A DNA stretch of 43,502 bases. Origin: Paludibacteraceae bacterium (lineage in GTDB: Bacteria; Bacteroidota; Bacteroidia; Bacteroidales; Paludibacteraceae). The translations under genes were made by a program, and so were the position numbers. The notes under the pieces were generated by a model. The model worked only from the letters and a program-made list of their open reading frames with translations. It was not told the DNA's origin and ran no database searches. Positions 35,914 to 43,502 of this stretch are shown piece by piece (within the stretch, counting starts at the first letter, position 1; every line of letters begins with the position of its first letter). The stretch is taken from assembly GCA_017391525.1 (NCBI GenBank), contig JAFOYE010000008.1, positions 1 to 43,502 of the forward strand, written 5' to 3'.

Positions 35914-38900
35914 TTATTCCATTGTGATTGAAAGAGCCAAACCTTGCAACTCATGCAACAATACGTTGAGTGATTCTGGCAAACCTGGTGTAGGCATTGG
36001 TTCACCCTTAACGATTGCCTCATAAGTACGAGCGCGACCAGTAACATCATCTGACTTAACAGTAAGGATCTCTTGCAAGATAGTTGCTGCACCGTGTGCC
36101 TCAAGTGCCCAAACCTCCATCTCACCGAAACGTTGACCACCGAATTGTGCTTTACCACCCAATGGTTGTTGTGTAATGAGACTGTAAGGACCGATTGAAC
36201 GAGCGTGCATCTTGTCATCAACCATGTGACCGAGCTTCATGAAGTAAGTTACACCCACAGTAGCCATTTGGTCAAATGGTTCACCAGTTCCACCATCGTA
36301 CAATTGTGTCTTACCCGCACGTGGGAGACCTGCCTTATCTGTCCACTCGTTAAGTGAATCCAAGGTACAACCATCGAAGATAGGAGTAGCGAACTTAACG
36401 CCCAACTCTTTACCTGCCCAACCAAGGACAGCCTCGAAGATCTGACCGATGTTCATACGAGAAGGCACACCTAGTGGGTTCAACACGATATCCACTGGAG
36501 TACCATCAGCCAAGAATGGCATATCCTCTACGCGAACAATCTTAGATACGATACCCTTGTTACCGTGGCGACCCGCCATCTTATCACCTACGCGGATTTT
36601 ACGACGTTTAGCGATATAGACTTTAGCCATCTCCATGATACCGTTTGGCAACTCATCACCGATAGTGAGGTTGAACTTCTCACGCTTGAGTTGAGCGTCC
36701 ATCTCTTTATGTTTAGCGATGTAGTTAACCACACAACGGCTTACCAAATCGTTAACATGCTCATCCTCAGTCCAGTTAGCCAACATCACTGACATATAGT
36801 CAATTTGTTGCAAACGCTCTGCGGTAAACTCTAGACCCTTAGCAATAACCTCGGTGTTCAAGTAGTCTTTCACACCTGCAGAAACATGGTTCTTGAGAAG
36901 AACTACCAATTTCTCTACCAATGTTGTCTTGAGAGCCTCTGCCTTAACCTTGAGTTGTACATCCAACTTAGCCATGGTCTCACGATCCTCTAATTTTTGT
37001 CTGCGGTCCTTGTTTGCCTTCTTGTAGAGGCTCTTACCAATAACCACACCGCTCAATGATGGAGTAGCTTTCAATGAAGCATCCTTCACATCACCAGCCT
37101 TGTCACCGAAGATAGCCTTCAAAAGTTTCTCCTCTGGTGAAGGATCAGACTCACCCTTAGGAGTAATCTTACCTACAAGGATATCACCTGGATTAACGTG
37201 AGCACCGATACGAATAATACCGTTCTCATCCAAATCCTTGGTTGCCTCCTCGCTTACGTTAGGAATATCTGAAGTAAACTCTTCTACACCACGTTTGGTC
37301 TCACGAACCTCCAAGAGTTGCTCTACTACGTGAACAGATGTAAACATATCCTCACGAACAATACGCTCGCTGAGTACGATAGCATCCTCGTAGTTGTAAC
37401 CCTTCCAAGGAATGTAAGCAACCTTCAAGTTCTTACCCAAAGCCAACTCACCTTGCTCAGTAGCATAACCCTCAGTCAAGATTTGACCCTTAACTACCTT
37501 CTCGCCTTTGCGAACGATAGGACGAAGGTCGATGGTGGTATTTTGGTTAGTACGTTGGAACTTAGGCAATGCATACTCTACCTCAGCTGAGTCAAAGGAA
37601 ATGAAATCCTCCTCTTTGGTACGATCATACTTAACGATGATCTTGTCTGCATCAACGTAGCTGATAACACCATTACCCTCAGCAACAACTTGAGTACGAG
37701 AATCTTGAATTAATTGACCCTCAATACCTGTACCTACGATAGGAGCTTCACTACGCAACAATGGAACTGCCTGGCGCATCATGTTTGATCCCATCAACGC
37801 ACGGTTAGCATCGTCGTGCTCCAAGAATGGAATCAATGCAGCTGCAATAGAAGCAATCTGTGATGGAGATACGTCCATCAAGTTCACCTCACCTGGAGCA
37901 ACCACTGGGAAATCAGCCTCAAAACGAGACTTAACTTTAGTACGGATAAACTTACCATTCTTATCCAATGGAGCATTACCTTGTGCTACAATTGCTTGCT
38001 CCTCATCCTCTGCAGTATAGTATGCAATCTCATCGTTATTCAAGTTAACCACACCATTCTCTACCTTGCGGTATGGAGTCTCAATGAAACCGAGATTGTT
38101 AATCTTAGCGTAAATACACAAAGAAGAAATCAAACCGATGTTTGGACCTTCAGGAGTCTCAATTGGACACAAACGACCATAGTGAGTATAGTGAACGTCA
38201 CGAACCTCGAAACCAGCACGATCACGGCTCAAACCACCAGGACCAAGAGCTGACATACGACGCTTGTGTGTGATCTCAGCCAATGGGTTTTGTTGATCCA
38301 TGAACTGAGACAAAGCGTTGGTTCCAAAATATGAGTTAATTACGCTAGAGATAGCCTTTGCATTGATCAAGTCAGTTGGAGTAAACACCTCAGTGTCACG
38401 AACGTTCATACGCTCACGGATAGTACGAGCCATACGAGCCAAACCAATACCAAATTGGTTGTACAATTGCTCGCCTACGGTACGAACACGACGGTTACTC
38501 AAGTGATCAATATCATCCACCTCTGCATTAGAGTTGATGAGCTCAACCAAGTACTTGATAATCTCAATCATATCCTCCTTAGTCAAAGTACGGGTCTCCA
38601 TTGGAATATCCATATTCAACTTGCGGTTGATACGATAGCGACCTACCTCACCCAAATCATAACGTTTCTCTGAGAAGAAGAGGTTTTGGATAACCTCACG
38701 AGCTGTTGCATCATCAGCAGGCTCTGCATTACGCAACTGACGATAAATGTACAACACAGCCTCTTTCTCTGAGTGAGAAGGGTCTTTTTGCAATGTATTG
38801 AAAATGATAGAATAATCTGACTCTTTTGCCTCTTCCTTGTGCAACAATACGGTCTTGATAGATGATTCTTGAATCAACTCGCACAAATCCTCGGTCAAAA

Positions 38901-39726
38901 CTGTCTCACGCTCGATGATTACCTCGTTACGCTCAATAGTTACAACCTCACCGGTATCCTCATCTACAAAATCCTCAGTCCATGCCTTTAGCACGTTACC
39001 GGCCAAGGTACGACCAACCATTGCCTCAAGGTTCTCGCTAGTACACTTAACCTCTTCAGCCAAGTCAAAGCAATCCAAAATATCTTTATCGCTCTCGAAT
39101 CCAATAGCACGCAACAAGGTGGTAACTGGTAATTTCTTCTTACGATCAATGTAAGCGTACATTACACGGTTAATATCAGTCGCAAACTCAATCCATGAAC
39201 CACGGAATGGGATGATACGAGCTGAATACAACTTGGTTCCATTAGAGTGCATTGAAGTACCGAAGAACACACCTGGTGAACGGTGTAATTGACTTACAAT
39301 CACACGCTCAGCACCATTGATAACGAAAGTACCCTTTGGAGTCATATACGGGATATTACCCAAGAACACCTCTTGAAGCACTGGCTCGAAATCTTCGTGC
39401 TCTGGATCAGTACAGGTCAAGAACAATTTTGCCTTCAAAGGCACACAGTAAGTGAGTCCACGGAGAAGACACTCCTCAATAGTGTAGCGAGGAGGATCAA
39501 TATGATAATCCAAGAACTCCAAGGTAAAGTTATTTCTCGTGTCCTGAATAGGGAAGTTCTCCGAGAAAACTTTAAACAAACCTTCCGTATGACGTACCTC
39601 AGGAGTAGAATCCATTTGGAAGAAGTCATGGAAGGACTTCAACTGAATCTCCAGAAAATCAGGATAAGGCATCTGCTTTTGCATTGCCGAAAAATTGATT
39701 CGCTGGTCTTGTTTTTGTTTTGCCAT
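35914..39726 (-). CDS. rpoB: DNA-directed RNA polymerase beta subunit
   Basis: Second-largest RNA polymerase subunit, 1270 aa. The rifampicin pocket reads [20 protein letters not shown] followed by [16 protein letters not shown]; the residues corresponding to E. coli Gln513, Asp516, His526, Arg529 and Ser531 are all wild type. The C-terminus with [20 protein letters not shown] is complete. It is separated from rplL by 215 bp that contain an attenuator-like hairpin and is followed by rpoC after 12 bp. I see no consensus promoter in the 215-bp spacer, so expression probably depends on read-through from the ribosomal genes. Confidence 0.98.
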   Translation of the reverse strand: MAKQKQDQRINFSAMQKQMPYPDFLEIQLKSFHDFFQMDSTPEVRHTEGLFKVFSENFPIQDTRNNFTLEFLDYHIDPPRYTIEECLLRGLTYCVPLKAKLFLTCTDPEHEDFEPVLQEVFLGNIPYMTPKGTFVINGAERVIVSQLHRSPGVFFGTSMHSNGTKLYSARIIPFRGSWIEFATDINRVMYAYIDRKKKLPVTTLLRAIGFESDKDILDCFDLAEEVKCTSENLEAMVGRTLAGNVLKAWTEDFVDEDTGEVVTIERNEVIIERETVLTEDLCELIQESSIKTVLLHKEEAKESDYSIIFNTLQKDPSHSEKEAVLYIYRQLRNAEPADDATAREVIQNLFFSEKRYDLGEVGRYRINRKLNMDIPMETRTLTKEDMIEIIKYLVELINSNAEVDDIDHLSNRRVRTVGEQLYNQFGIGLARMARTIRERMNVRDTEVFTPTDLINAKAISSVINSYFGTNALSQFMDQQNPLAEITHKRRMSALGPGGLSRDRAGFEVRDVHYTHYGRLCPIETPEGPNIGLISSLCIYAKINNLGFIETPYRKVENGVVNLNNDEIAYYTAEDEEQAIVAQGNAPLDKNGKFIRTKVKSRFEADFPVVAPGEVNLMDVSPSQIASIAAALIPFLEHDDANRALMGSNMMRQAVPLLRSEAPIVGTGIEGQLIQDSRTQVVAEGNGVISYVDADKIIVKYDRTKEEDFISFDSAEVEYALPKFQRTNQNTTIDLRPIVRKGEKVVKGQILTEGYATEQGELALGKNLKVAYIPWKGYNYEDAIVLSERIVREDMFTSVHVVEQLLEVRETKRGVEEFTSDIPNVSEEATKDLDENGIIRIGAHVNPGDILVGKITPKGESDPSPEEKLLKAIFGDKAGDVKDASLKATPSLSGVVIGKSLYKKANKDRRQKLEDRETMAKLDVQLKVKAEALKTTLVEKLVVLLKNHVSAGVKDYLNTEVIAKGLEFTAERLQQIDYMSVMLANWTEDEHVNDLVSRCVVNYIAKHKEMDAQLKREKFNLTIGDELPNGIMEMAKVYIAKRRKIRVGDKMAGRHGNKGIVSKIVRVEDMPFLADGTPVDIVLNPLGVPSRMNIGQIFEAVLGWAGKELGVKFATPIFDGCTLDSLNEWTDKAGLPRAGKTQLYDGGTGEPFDQMATVGVTYFMKLGHMVDDKMHARSIGPYSLITQQPLGGKAQFGGQRFGEMEVWALEAHGAATILQEILTVKSDDVTGRARTYEAIVKGEPMPTPGLPESLNVLLHELQGLALSITME

Positions 39727-39883
39727 TTAATTTTATGGTTTTAATATGTTTCTAAGATTATAATTTACTGATAATGAGTTATTTAAATCTAAATAGTTGG
39801 CTTTGAATTTTACACTTTATTAACAAAAACCGCTGAATATTTATCAGAAATTAACCTTTTTTAAACATTGTCTATTATTCAGA

Positions 39884-39919
39884 GAAAAAGGTTTAGACCC
39901 CATTTCAGGGTCTAAACCT
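39884..39919 (-). terminator. attenuator-like hairpin between rplL and rpoB
   Basis: Minus strand: 12-bp perfect stem AGGTTTAGACCC/GGGTCTAAACCT with a 7-nt loop, followed by TTTTC. It lies 22 bp behind the rplL stop codon. As in E. coli, partial termination here could let ribosomal-protein mRNA exceed polymerase mRNA; the parallel is inference. Confidence 0.8.
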
Positions 39920-39941
39920 ACCAATATTAGGCGTATGGGTA

Positions 39942-40319
39942 TTACTTCAACTCTACCTCTGCACCTACCTCCTCAAGAGCTTTCTTGAGAGCCTCAGCAG
40001 TAGCTTTGTCTACACCCTCCTTAACGTTAGCTGGAGCAGCATCAACGATGTCTTTAGCCTCTTTCAAACCAAGACCTGTTTGCTCTTTAACAGCCTTAAC
40101 TACTTGGAGCTTGTTAGCACCAGCTGATTTCAAAACTACATCAAAAGATGTTTTCTCCTCAGCTGCAGGAGCGTCGCCACCTGCTGCAGGTGCTGCTACT
40201 GCTACTGCAGCAGCTGCTGGTTCAATACCATACTCCTCTTTCAAAATTTGAGCGAGTTCATTAACTTCCTTAACTGTAAGGTTTACCAATTGTTCAGCAA
40301 AAGCTTTCAAATCTGCCAT
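39942..40319 (-). CDS. rplL: 50S ribosomal protein L7/L12
   Basis: Multi-copy stalk protein that recruits translation GTPases. The N-terminal dimerisation helix ([26 protein letters not shown]), the Ala/Gly-rich hinge ([20 protein letters not shown]) and the C-terminal domain ([12 protein letters not shown]...[20 protein letters not shown]) are all standard. 125 aa. It lies 128 bp behind rplJ, its binding partner. Confidence 0.98.
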   Translation of the reverse strand: MADLKAFAEQLVNLTVKEVNELAQILKEEYGIEPAAAAVAVAAPAAGGDAPAAEEKTSFDVVLKSAGANKLQVVKAVKEQTGLGLKEAKDIVDAAPANVKEGVDKATAEALKKALEEVGAEVELK

Positions 40320-40447
40320 TGTTGTATAATTTTAAAGTGTTATTTTTTTAATGTTAATTTGTTTGTTGCCATCCTTACCCGGCCAGTAACCTGTCTTTTC
40401 CGTTACCATCCCGATACCACCCGATGACTTTGGTGATTGTTTGCTGA

Positions 40448-40981
40448 TTACTCAGCGCGCTCTCCCAGTGTTTTAAGAACACCGTGGATGGTAGAACCTC
40501 CTGATTGGAGTGCAGAAACGACATTCTTCGCAGGTGATTGCAACAATGCAACAAGATCTGCAATGAGCTCGTTCTTAGACTTAATAGTAGAGAGGAATTC
40601 CAAATTTTGAGCACCTACGTAAACTGTTTCCTCTACGTAAGCAGCCTTCAATTGTGGTTTAGCCTCTTCTTTGTTCTTCTCTTTCTTTGTAAACTCCTTG
40701 ATCAATTTTGCAGGAGCATTACCAGTGTTAGAGAGCATCAAAGCTGTGTTACCCTTCAACGCTGCGAAAATCGCCTCGTCGATACCCTTAGCCTCAAGAG
40801 CCTTTTGGAGCAATGTATTCTTTGCCACCACCAATTTAACCTCTTTCTTGAAGCACTCGCGGCGCAATGCACTTGTTTGCTCAGCGTTCAAGCCTTCGAT
40901 ATTGGTAATATAGAAATGTGTATATTGCTCGAGTTGCTCTCCGAGTTGGGCAATAATCGCGTTTTTATCTTCCTTCTTCAT
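40448..40981 (-). CDS. rplJ: 50S ribosomal protein L10
   Basis: Anchors L7/L12 dimers to the 23S GTPase centre. The N-terminal domain (MKKEDKNAIIAQLGEQLEQYTHFYI, LRRECFKKEVKLVVAKNTLLQKAL) is typical. The C-terminal helix that carries L7/L12 dimers is shorter than in E. coli but normal for Bacteroidales. 177 aa. It lies 20 bp behind rplA. Confidence 0.97.
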   Translation of the reverse strand: MKKEDKNAIIAQLGEQLEQYTHFYITNIEGLNAEQTSALRRECFKKEVKLVVAKNTLLQKALEAKGIDEAIFAALKGNTALMLSNTGNAPAKLIKEFTKKEKNKEEAKPQLKAAYVEETVYVGAQNLEFLSTIKSKNELIADLVALLQSPAKNVVSALQSGGSTIHGVLKTLGERAE

Positions 40982-41001
40982 AATTCTCTTTAATTAATAA
41001 A

Positions 41002-41694
41002 TTACTCAGCTGATTTTGGGTCAACCTTAATACCTTGACTCATTGTGCTAGAAAGATAAATGCTCTTGATATAAGTACCTTTGCTTGCTGCAGGTTTCAA
41101 CTTGATGAGAGTTTGGATAAACTCGTTTGCGTTTTGTGCAATAGCCTCTGGAGTAAAGCTTACTTTACCAATTGAGGTGTGTACAATACCAAACTTGTCT
41201 ACCTTGAAGTCGATCTTACCTTGCTTAACCTCTTTAACAGCCTTAGCAACATCCATAGTTACTGTACCTGATTTTGGGTTAGGCATCAAACCACGTGGAC
41301 CAAGAACGCGACCGAGAGCACCAATCTTACCCATAATTTGTGGTTGAGTGATGATTACGTCGATGTCTGTCCAACCGCCTTTGATCTTCTCGATATACTC
41401 ATCCAAACCTACATAATCAGCACCTGCCTCTTTAGCAGCAGCTTCTTGGTCGGGAGTACACAATGCGAGTACGCGAACTTCTTTACCTGTACCGTTTGGC
41501 AAACTTACCACGCCACGAACCATTTGGTTTGCTTTACGTGGATCAACACCAAGACGAACATCGATATCTACGCTAGCATCGAACTTTGTAGTTGTAATCT
41601 CTTTCACGAGAGCAGCAGCCTCAGCTACTGTATAGAGCTTACCTGCCTCAATCTTCTCAGCAGCAAGCTTTTGATTTTTTGTCAATTTTGCCAT
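41002..41694 (-). CDS. rplA: 50S ribosomal protein L1
   Basis: L1-stalk protein. The signature [19 protein letters not shown] and the N-terminal block [19 protein letters not shown] are present. 230 aa, standard. It lies 19 bp behind rplK. L1 is the classical translational repressor of this operon, but I did not identify its target site. Confidence 0.98.
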   Translation of the reverse strand: MAKLTKNQKLAAEKIEAGKLYTVAEAAALVKEITTTKFDASVDIDVRLGVDPRKANQMVRGVVSLPNGTGKEVRVLALCTPDQEAAAKEAGADYVGLDEYIEKIKGGWTDIDVIITQPQIMGKIGALGRVLGPRGLMPNPKSGTVTMDVAKAVKEVKQGKIDFKVDKFGIVHTSIGKVSFTPEAIAQNANEFIQTLIKLKPAASKGTYIKSIYLSSTMSQGIKVDPKSAE

Positions 41695-41713
41695 AATAAT
41701 GATTGAAGTTTAA

Positions 41714-42136
41714 TTATTTAACGGTAATACCCATACTACGTGCTGTACCCTTCACCATCTTAACGGCGCTTTCTACGGTAAAGCAGTTCAAATCAGCCAT
41801 TTTATCGGTTGCAATTGCCACACATTGCTCCTCAGTGATTGATGCTACCTTGTTACGGTTTGGTTGGTTAGAACCAGACTTGATCTTAGCAGCCTCCTTC
41901 AACTGTACTGCTACAGGTGGAGTCTTAACGATAAAATCGAATGTTTTGTCAACGTAAACTGTGATAACTACAGGCAAAACCTTACCTGCTTGTTCTTGCG
42001 TTCTGGCATTGAATTGTTTACAAAACTCCATAATGTTCACACCCTTAGAACCCAACGCAGGGCCTACTGGAGGTGATGGGTTAGCAGCGCCACCCTTGAT
42101 CTGGAGCTTGATAAATCCAGCAATTTCTTTAGCCAT
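41714..42136 (-). CDS. rplK: 50S ribosomal protein L11
   Basis: L11 of the GTPase-associated centre. The N-terminus [20 protein letters not shown], the segment [16 protein letters not shown] and the C-terminal RNA-binding domain ending [12 protein letters not shown] are typical. 140 aa. An 80-bp gap separates it from nusG. Confidence 0.98.
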   Translation of the reverse strand: MAKEIAGFIKLQIKGGAANPSPPVGPALGSKGVNIMEFCKQFNARTQEQAGKVLPVVITVYVDKTFDFIVKTPPVAVQLKEAAKIKSGSNQPNRNKVASITEEQCVAIATDKMADLNCFTVESAVKMVKGTARSMGITVK

Positions 42137-42216
42137 AATTAAAAATTTGTTTTACTTTGTTAATAGTTTTGTTATTATTAAACTACCGAGTAGTCAACGG
42201 CCCGTAACAGTGCCTC

Positions 42217-42768
42217 CTACTCCTTTGCTACTTGATCGTAACCCAATTCCAATGGAGTTTGACGATCGAAGATTGTAACAACCACTTTGAGTTTGCGTTT
42301 GTCTTGAGCAACTTCGTTAACCACACCTTCGAATCCACTAAATGGACCGTCAGTCACCTTAACATGCTCACCTACCAAGAAGATCTCATCCATTACAAGA
42401 TCAACACTTGTCTCATCCAAAGTTCCAACCAAACGGTTTACTTCTTCTTGAGAAACTGGTTTAGCCTTCACAGAAGATTTGCTCTCTGTCACAAAACCTA
42501 ATACATTAGGAATGTTACGCAACAAAGGATAGCACTCGTCAGTCAAGTTACACTCAACCAACACATAACCTGGAAGCATATTACGCTCTTTTACGACACG
42601 TTTGTTTCCACGCAACACCATCACCTTCTCAGTAGGAATCAAGACTTGTGATACATACTCCTTAAACAAGGTAGAGGTAACCAAAGCGCCTTCAATATAC
42701 TCTTTCACTTTGTTCTCCTTACCGCTGATTGCTTTCAGCACATACCACTTGTAATTGTTCTCAGCCAT
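42217..42768 (-). CDS. nusG: transcription termination/antitermination protein NusG
   Basis: NGN domain (KWYVLKAISGKENKVKEYIE; VSQVLIPTEKVMVLRGNKR; LPGYVLVE) and KOW domain (VGEHVKVTDGPFSGFEGVVNEV). It binds the RNA polymerase clamp and modulates pausing and Rho action. An upstream ATG at 42774 would add two residues; MAENNYKWYV from 42768 matches relatives. About 183 aa. It follows secE closely, the usual arrangement. Confidence 0.96.
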   Translation of the reverse strand: MAENNYKWYVLKAISGKENKVKEYIEGALVTSTLFKEYVSQVLIPTEKVMVLRGNKRVVKERNMLPGYVLVECNLTDECYPLLRNIPNVLGFVTESKSSVKAKPVSQEEVNRLVGTLDETSVDLVMDEIFLVGEHVKVTDGPFSGFEGVVNEVAQDKRKLKVVVTIFDRQTPLELGYDQVAKE

Positions 42769-42782
42769 ATCCAATAACTTAA

Positions 42783-42974
42783 TTATGAAAACAAGCCGTA
42801 AACAAAACTCATCACTGACTCAAAAGTCTTATCCATGAGCAAAACAATAAGCGCTAGTATTATGGAAGCTATCAACACTAGCACAGCACTCTTGGACAAC
42901 TCCTTACGTGTAGGCCAGCTCACTTTGTGAACCAACTCCACATAAGACTCTTTTAGGTTTTCTACAAACTTCAT
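42783..42974 (-). CDS. secE: preprotein translocase subunit SecE
   Basis: 63 aa, the minimal single-span form. An amphipathic N-terminal helix with the conserved VHKVSWPTRKELSKSA segment is followed by one membrane helix (VLVLIASIILALIVLLM). It is the essential partner of SecY. It lies between tRNA-Trp and nusG, the common bacterial order. Confidence 0.97.
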   Translation of the reverse strand: MKFVENLKESYVELVHKVSWPTRKELSKSAVLVLIASIILALIVLLMDKTFESVMSFVYGLFS

Positions 42975-43068
42975 ATTAGTAGTTTTTATCTGTTAATACT
43001 TATTCTTGCGCCAAACATCTGGCCTCAACTTGTGTTGAAGTCAGATGGAAGCTATTTTAATGTAACAG

Positions 43069-43139
43069 CACGGAAGGCAGGAATCGAACCCACATTGACG
43101 GTTTTGGAGACCGCTCTCTTACCATTAGAGGACTTCCGT
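43069..43139 (-). tRNA. trnW: tRNA-Trp (anticodon CCA)
   Basis: 71-nt cloverleaf on the minus strand: acceptor ACGGAAG/CTTCCGT, D arm CTCT-AATGGTA-AGAG, anticodon arm GCGGT-CTCCAAA-ACCGT with anticodon CCA, T arm GTGGG-TTCGAAT-CCTGC and discriminator G. The 3' CCA is not encoded. It lies between tuf and secE, as in many Bacteroidota. Confidence 0.96.
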
Positions 43140-43195
43140 AAATGGATTGCCAAGGCCGAAACCTCGGCAACCACTTTTATAATCAACTTATATTA

Positions 43196-43502
43196 TTAGT
43201 CGATCAATTTGGTAATCTGACCAGAACCTACGGTACGACCACCCTCGCGGATAGCGAAACGAAGACCCTCAGAGCAAGCAACTGGGTAGATCAACTTAAC
43301 TTGAATCTCCAAGTTGTCACCTGGCATTACCATCTCTGTACCCTCTGGCAAAGTAATCTCGCCAGTTACGTCCATTGTACGGATGTAGAATTGTGGACGA
43401 TAGTGGTTGTGGAATGGAGTGTGACGACCACCTTCCTCTTTCTTCAAGATATAAACAGAAGCCTTGAACTCGCTGTATGGCTTAACAACACCTGGGTGGG
43501 TG
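43196..43502 (-). CDS. tuf: elongation factor Tu, C-terminal part (cut by the window edge)
   Basis: Open to the right edge; the 5' part is outside. The visible residues are EF-Tu domain [43 protein letters not shown], then [20 protein letters not shown] and the terminal [17 protein letters not shown]. It carries aminoacyl-tRNA to the ribosome. A 9-bp hairpin (TTGCC...GGCAA, about 43148-43171) without a T run separates it from tRNA-Trp and may be a processing site. Confidence 0.97.
   Translation of the reverse strand, partial: THPGVVKPYSEFKASVYILKKEEGGRHTPFHNHYRPQFYIRTMDVTGEITLPEGTEMVMPGDNLEIQVKLIYPVACSEGLRFAIREGGRTVGSGQITKLID

Noticed and set aside
37900..38300. Possible rifampicin-resistance substitution in rpoB
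   Set aside because: All classical resistance positions are wild type; the Met at the position before Ser531 is common in Bacteroidota.
31814..39744. Many plus-strand frames over rpoC and rpoB
   Set aside because: Long conserved genes with biased codon use leave antisense frames open; none has protein-like features.

Overview
The window is chromosomal DNA from a member of the Bacteroidales (Bacteroidota). Three things point there: Bacteroidota-type promoters (TTTG or TTG, a 20-nt spacer, then TAnnTTTG) instead of -35/-10 boxes; almost no Shine-Dalgarno sequences; and proteins of clear Bacteroidales type (RpoB/RpoC, a cytoplasmic SH3b-NlpC/P60 peptidase, FloA with a short NfeD partner, small lipoproteins). 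I cannot name the genus.

Layout. 1-646: gene-free, with two tandem leftward promoters that probably serve an rRNA operon or another strongly expressed unit off the left edge. 647-3952 (+): dacB-birA-rfbB (cell wall, biotin ligation, dTDP-sugars). 4012-4830 (-): NlpC/P60 peptidase. 5106-7952 (+): a predicted outer-membrane protein with a 13 x 12-residue charged helical repeat, followed by a three-repeat lipoprotein. 8240-12175 (-): accessory segment with the scar of a deleted ATPase gene, a DEDDh exonuclease-BRCT protein, a small secreted protein, a double zinc-ribbon/DEDDh exonuclease fusion and a small conserved protein. 12512-20301 (-): housekeeping block nadB, cca-type nucleotidyltransferase, efp, lipoprotein, Nudix, topA. 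20589-25788 (+): nfeD-like/floA, an S23-type four-helix-bundle gene, nitrilase-family amidase, recJ, tdk. 26094-28271 (-): two small hypotheticals and a WG-repeat protein. 28355-28682 (-): a candidate structured non-coding RNA. 29042-31402 (+): priA. 31606-43502 (-): tuf (partial), tRNA-Trp, secE, nusG, rplK, rplA, rplJ, rplL, rpoB, rpoC, with an attenuator-like hairpin between rplL and rpoB and a terminator after rpoC.

The most unusual signal is a scattered family of small 'word-hairpin-word' elements. Short words of about 7-8 nt (CTATAGG, TAATGG, GTTCTAA, TTGAAC, TTTAGAG and others) flank tiny GC hairpins, often opening GGACGC or GAACGC. They occur in many intergenic spaces, directly behind the stop codons of recJ and priA, and on both sides of the four-helix-bundle gene, whose two termini are themselves written in the repeat words. 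Related insertions or bare word repeats sit in frame inside at least three conserved genes: the nitrilase, topA and priA (twice). One 29-nt stretch inside priA matches, with one mismatch, the inverted spacer between cca and efp. Two further element classes are 11-bp tandem arrays and a 77-bp promoter cassette present twice.
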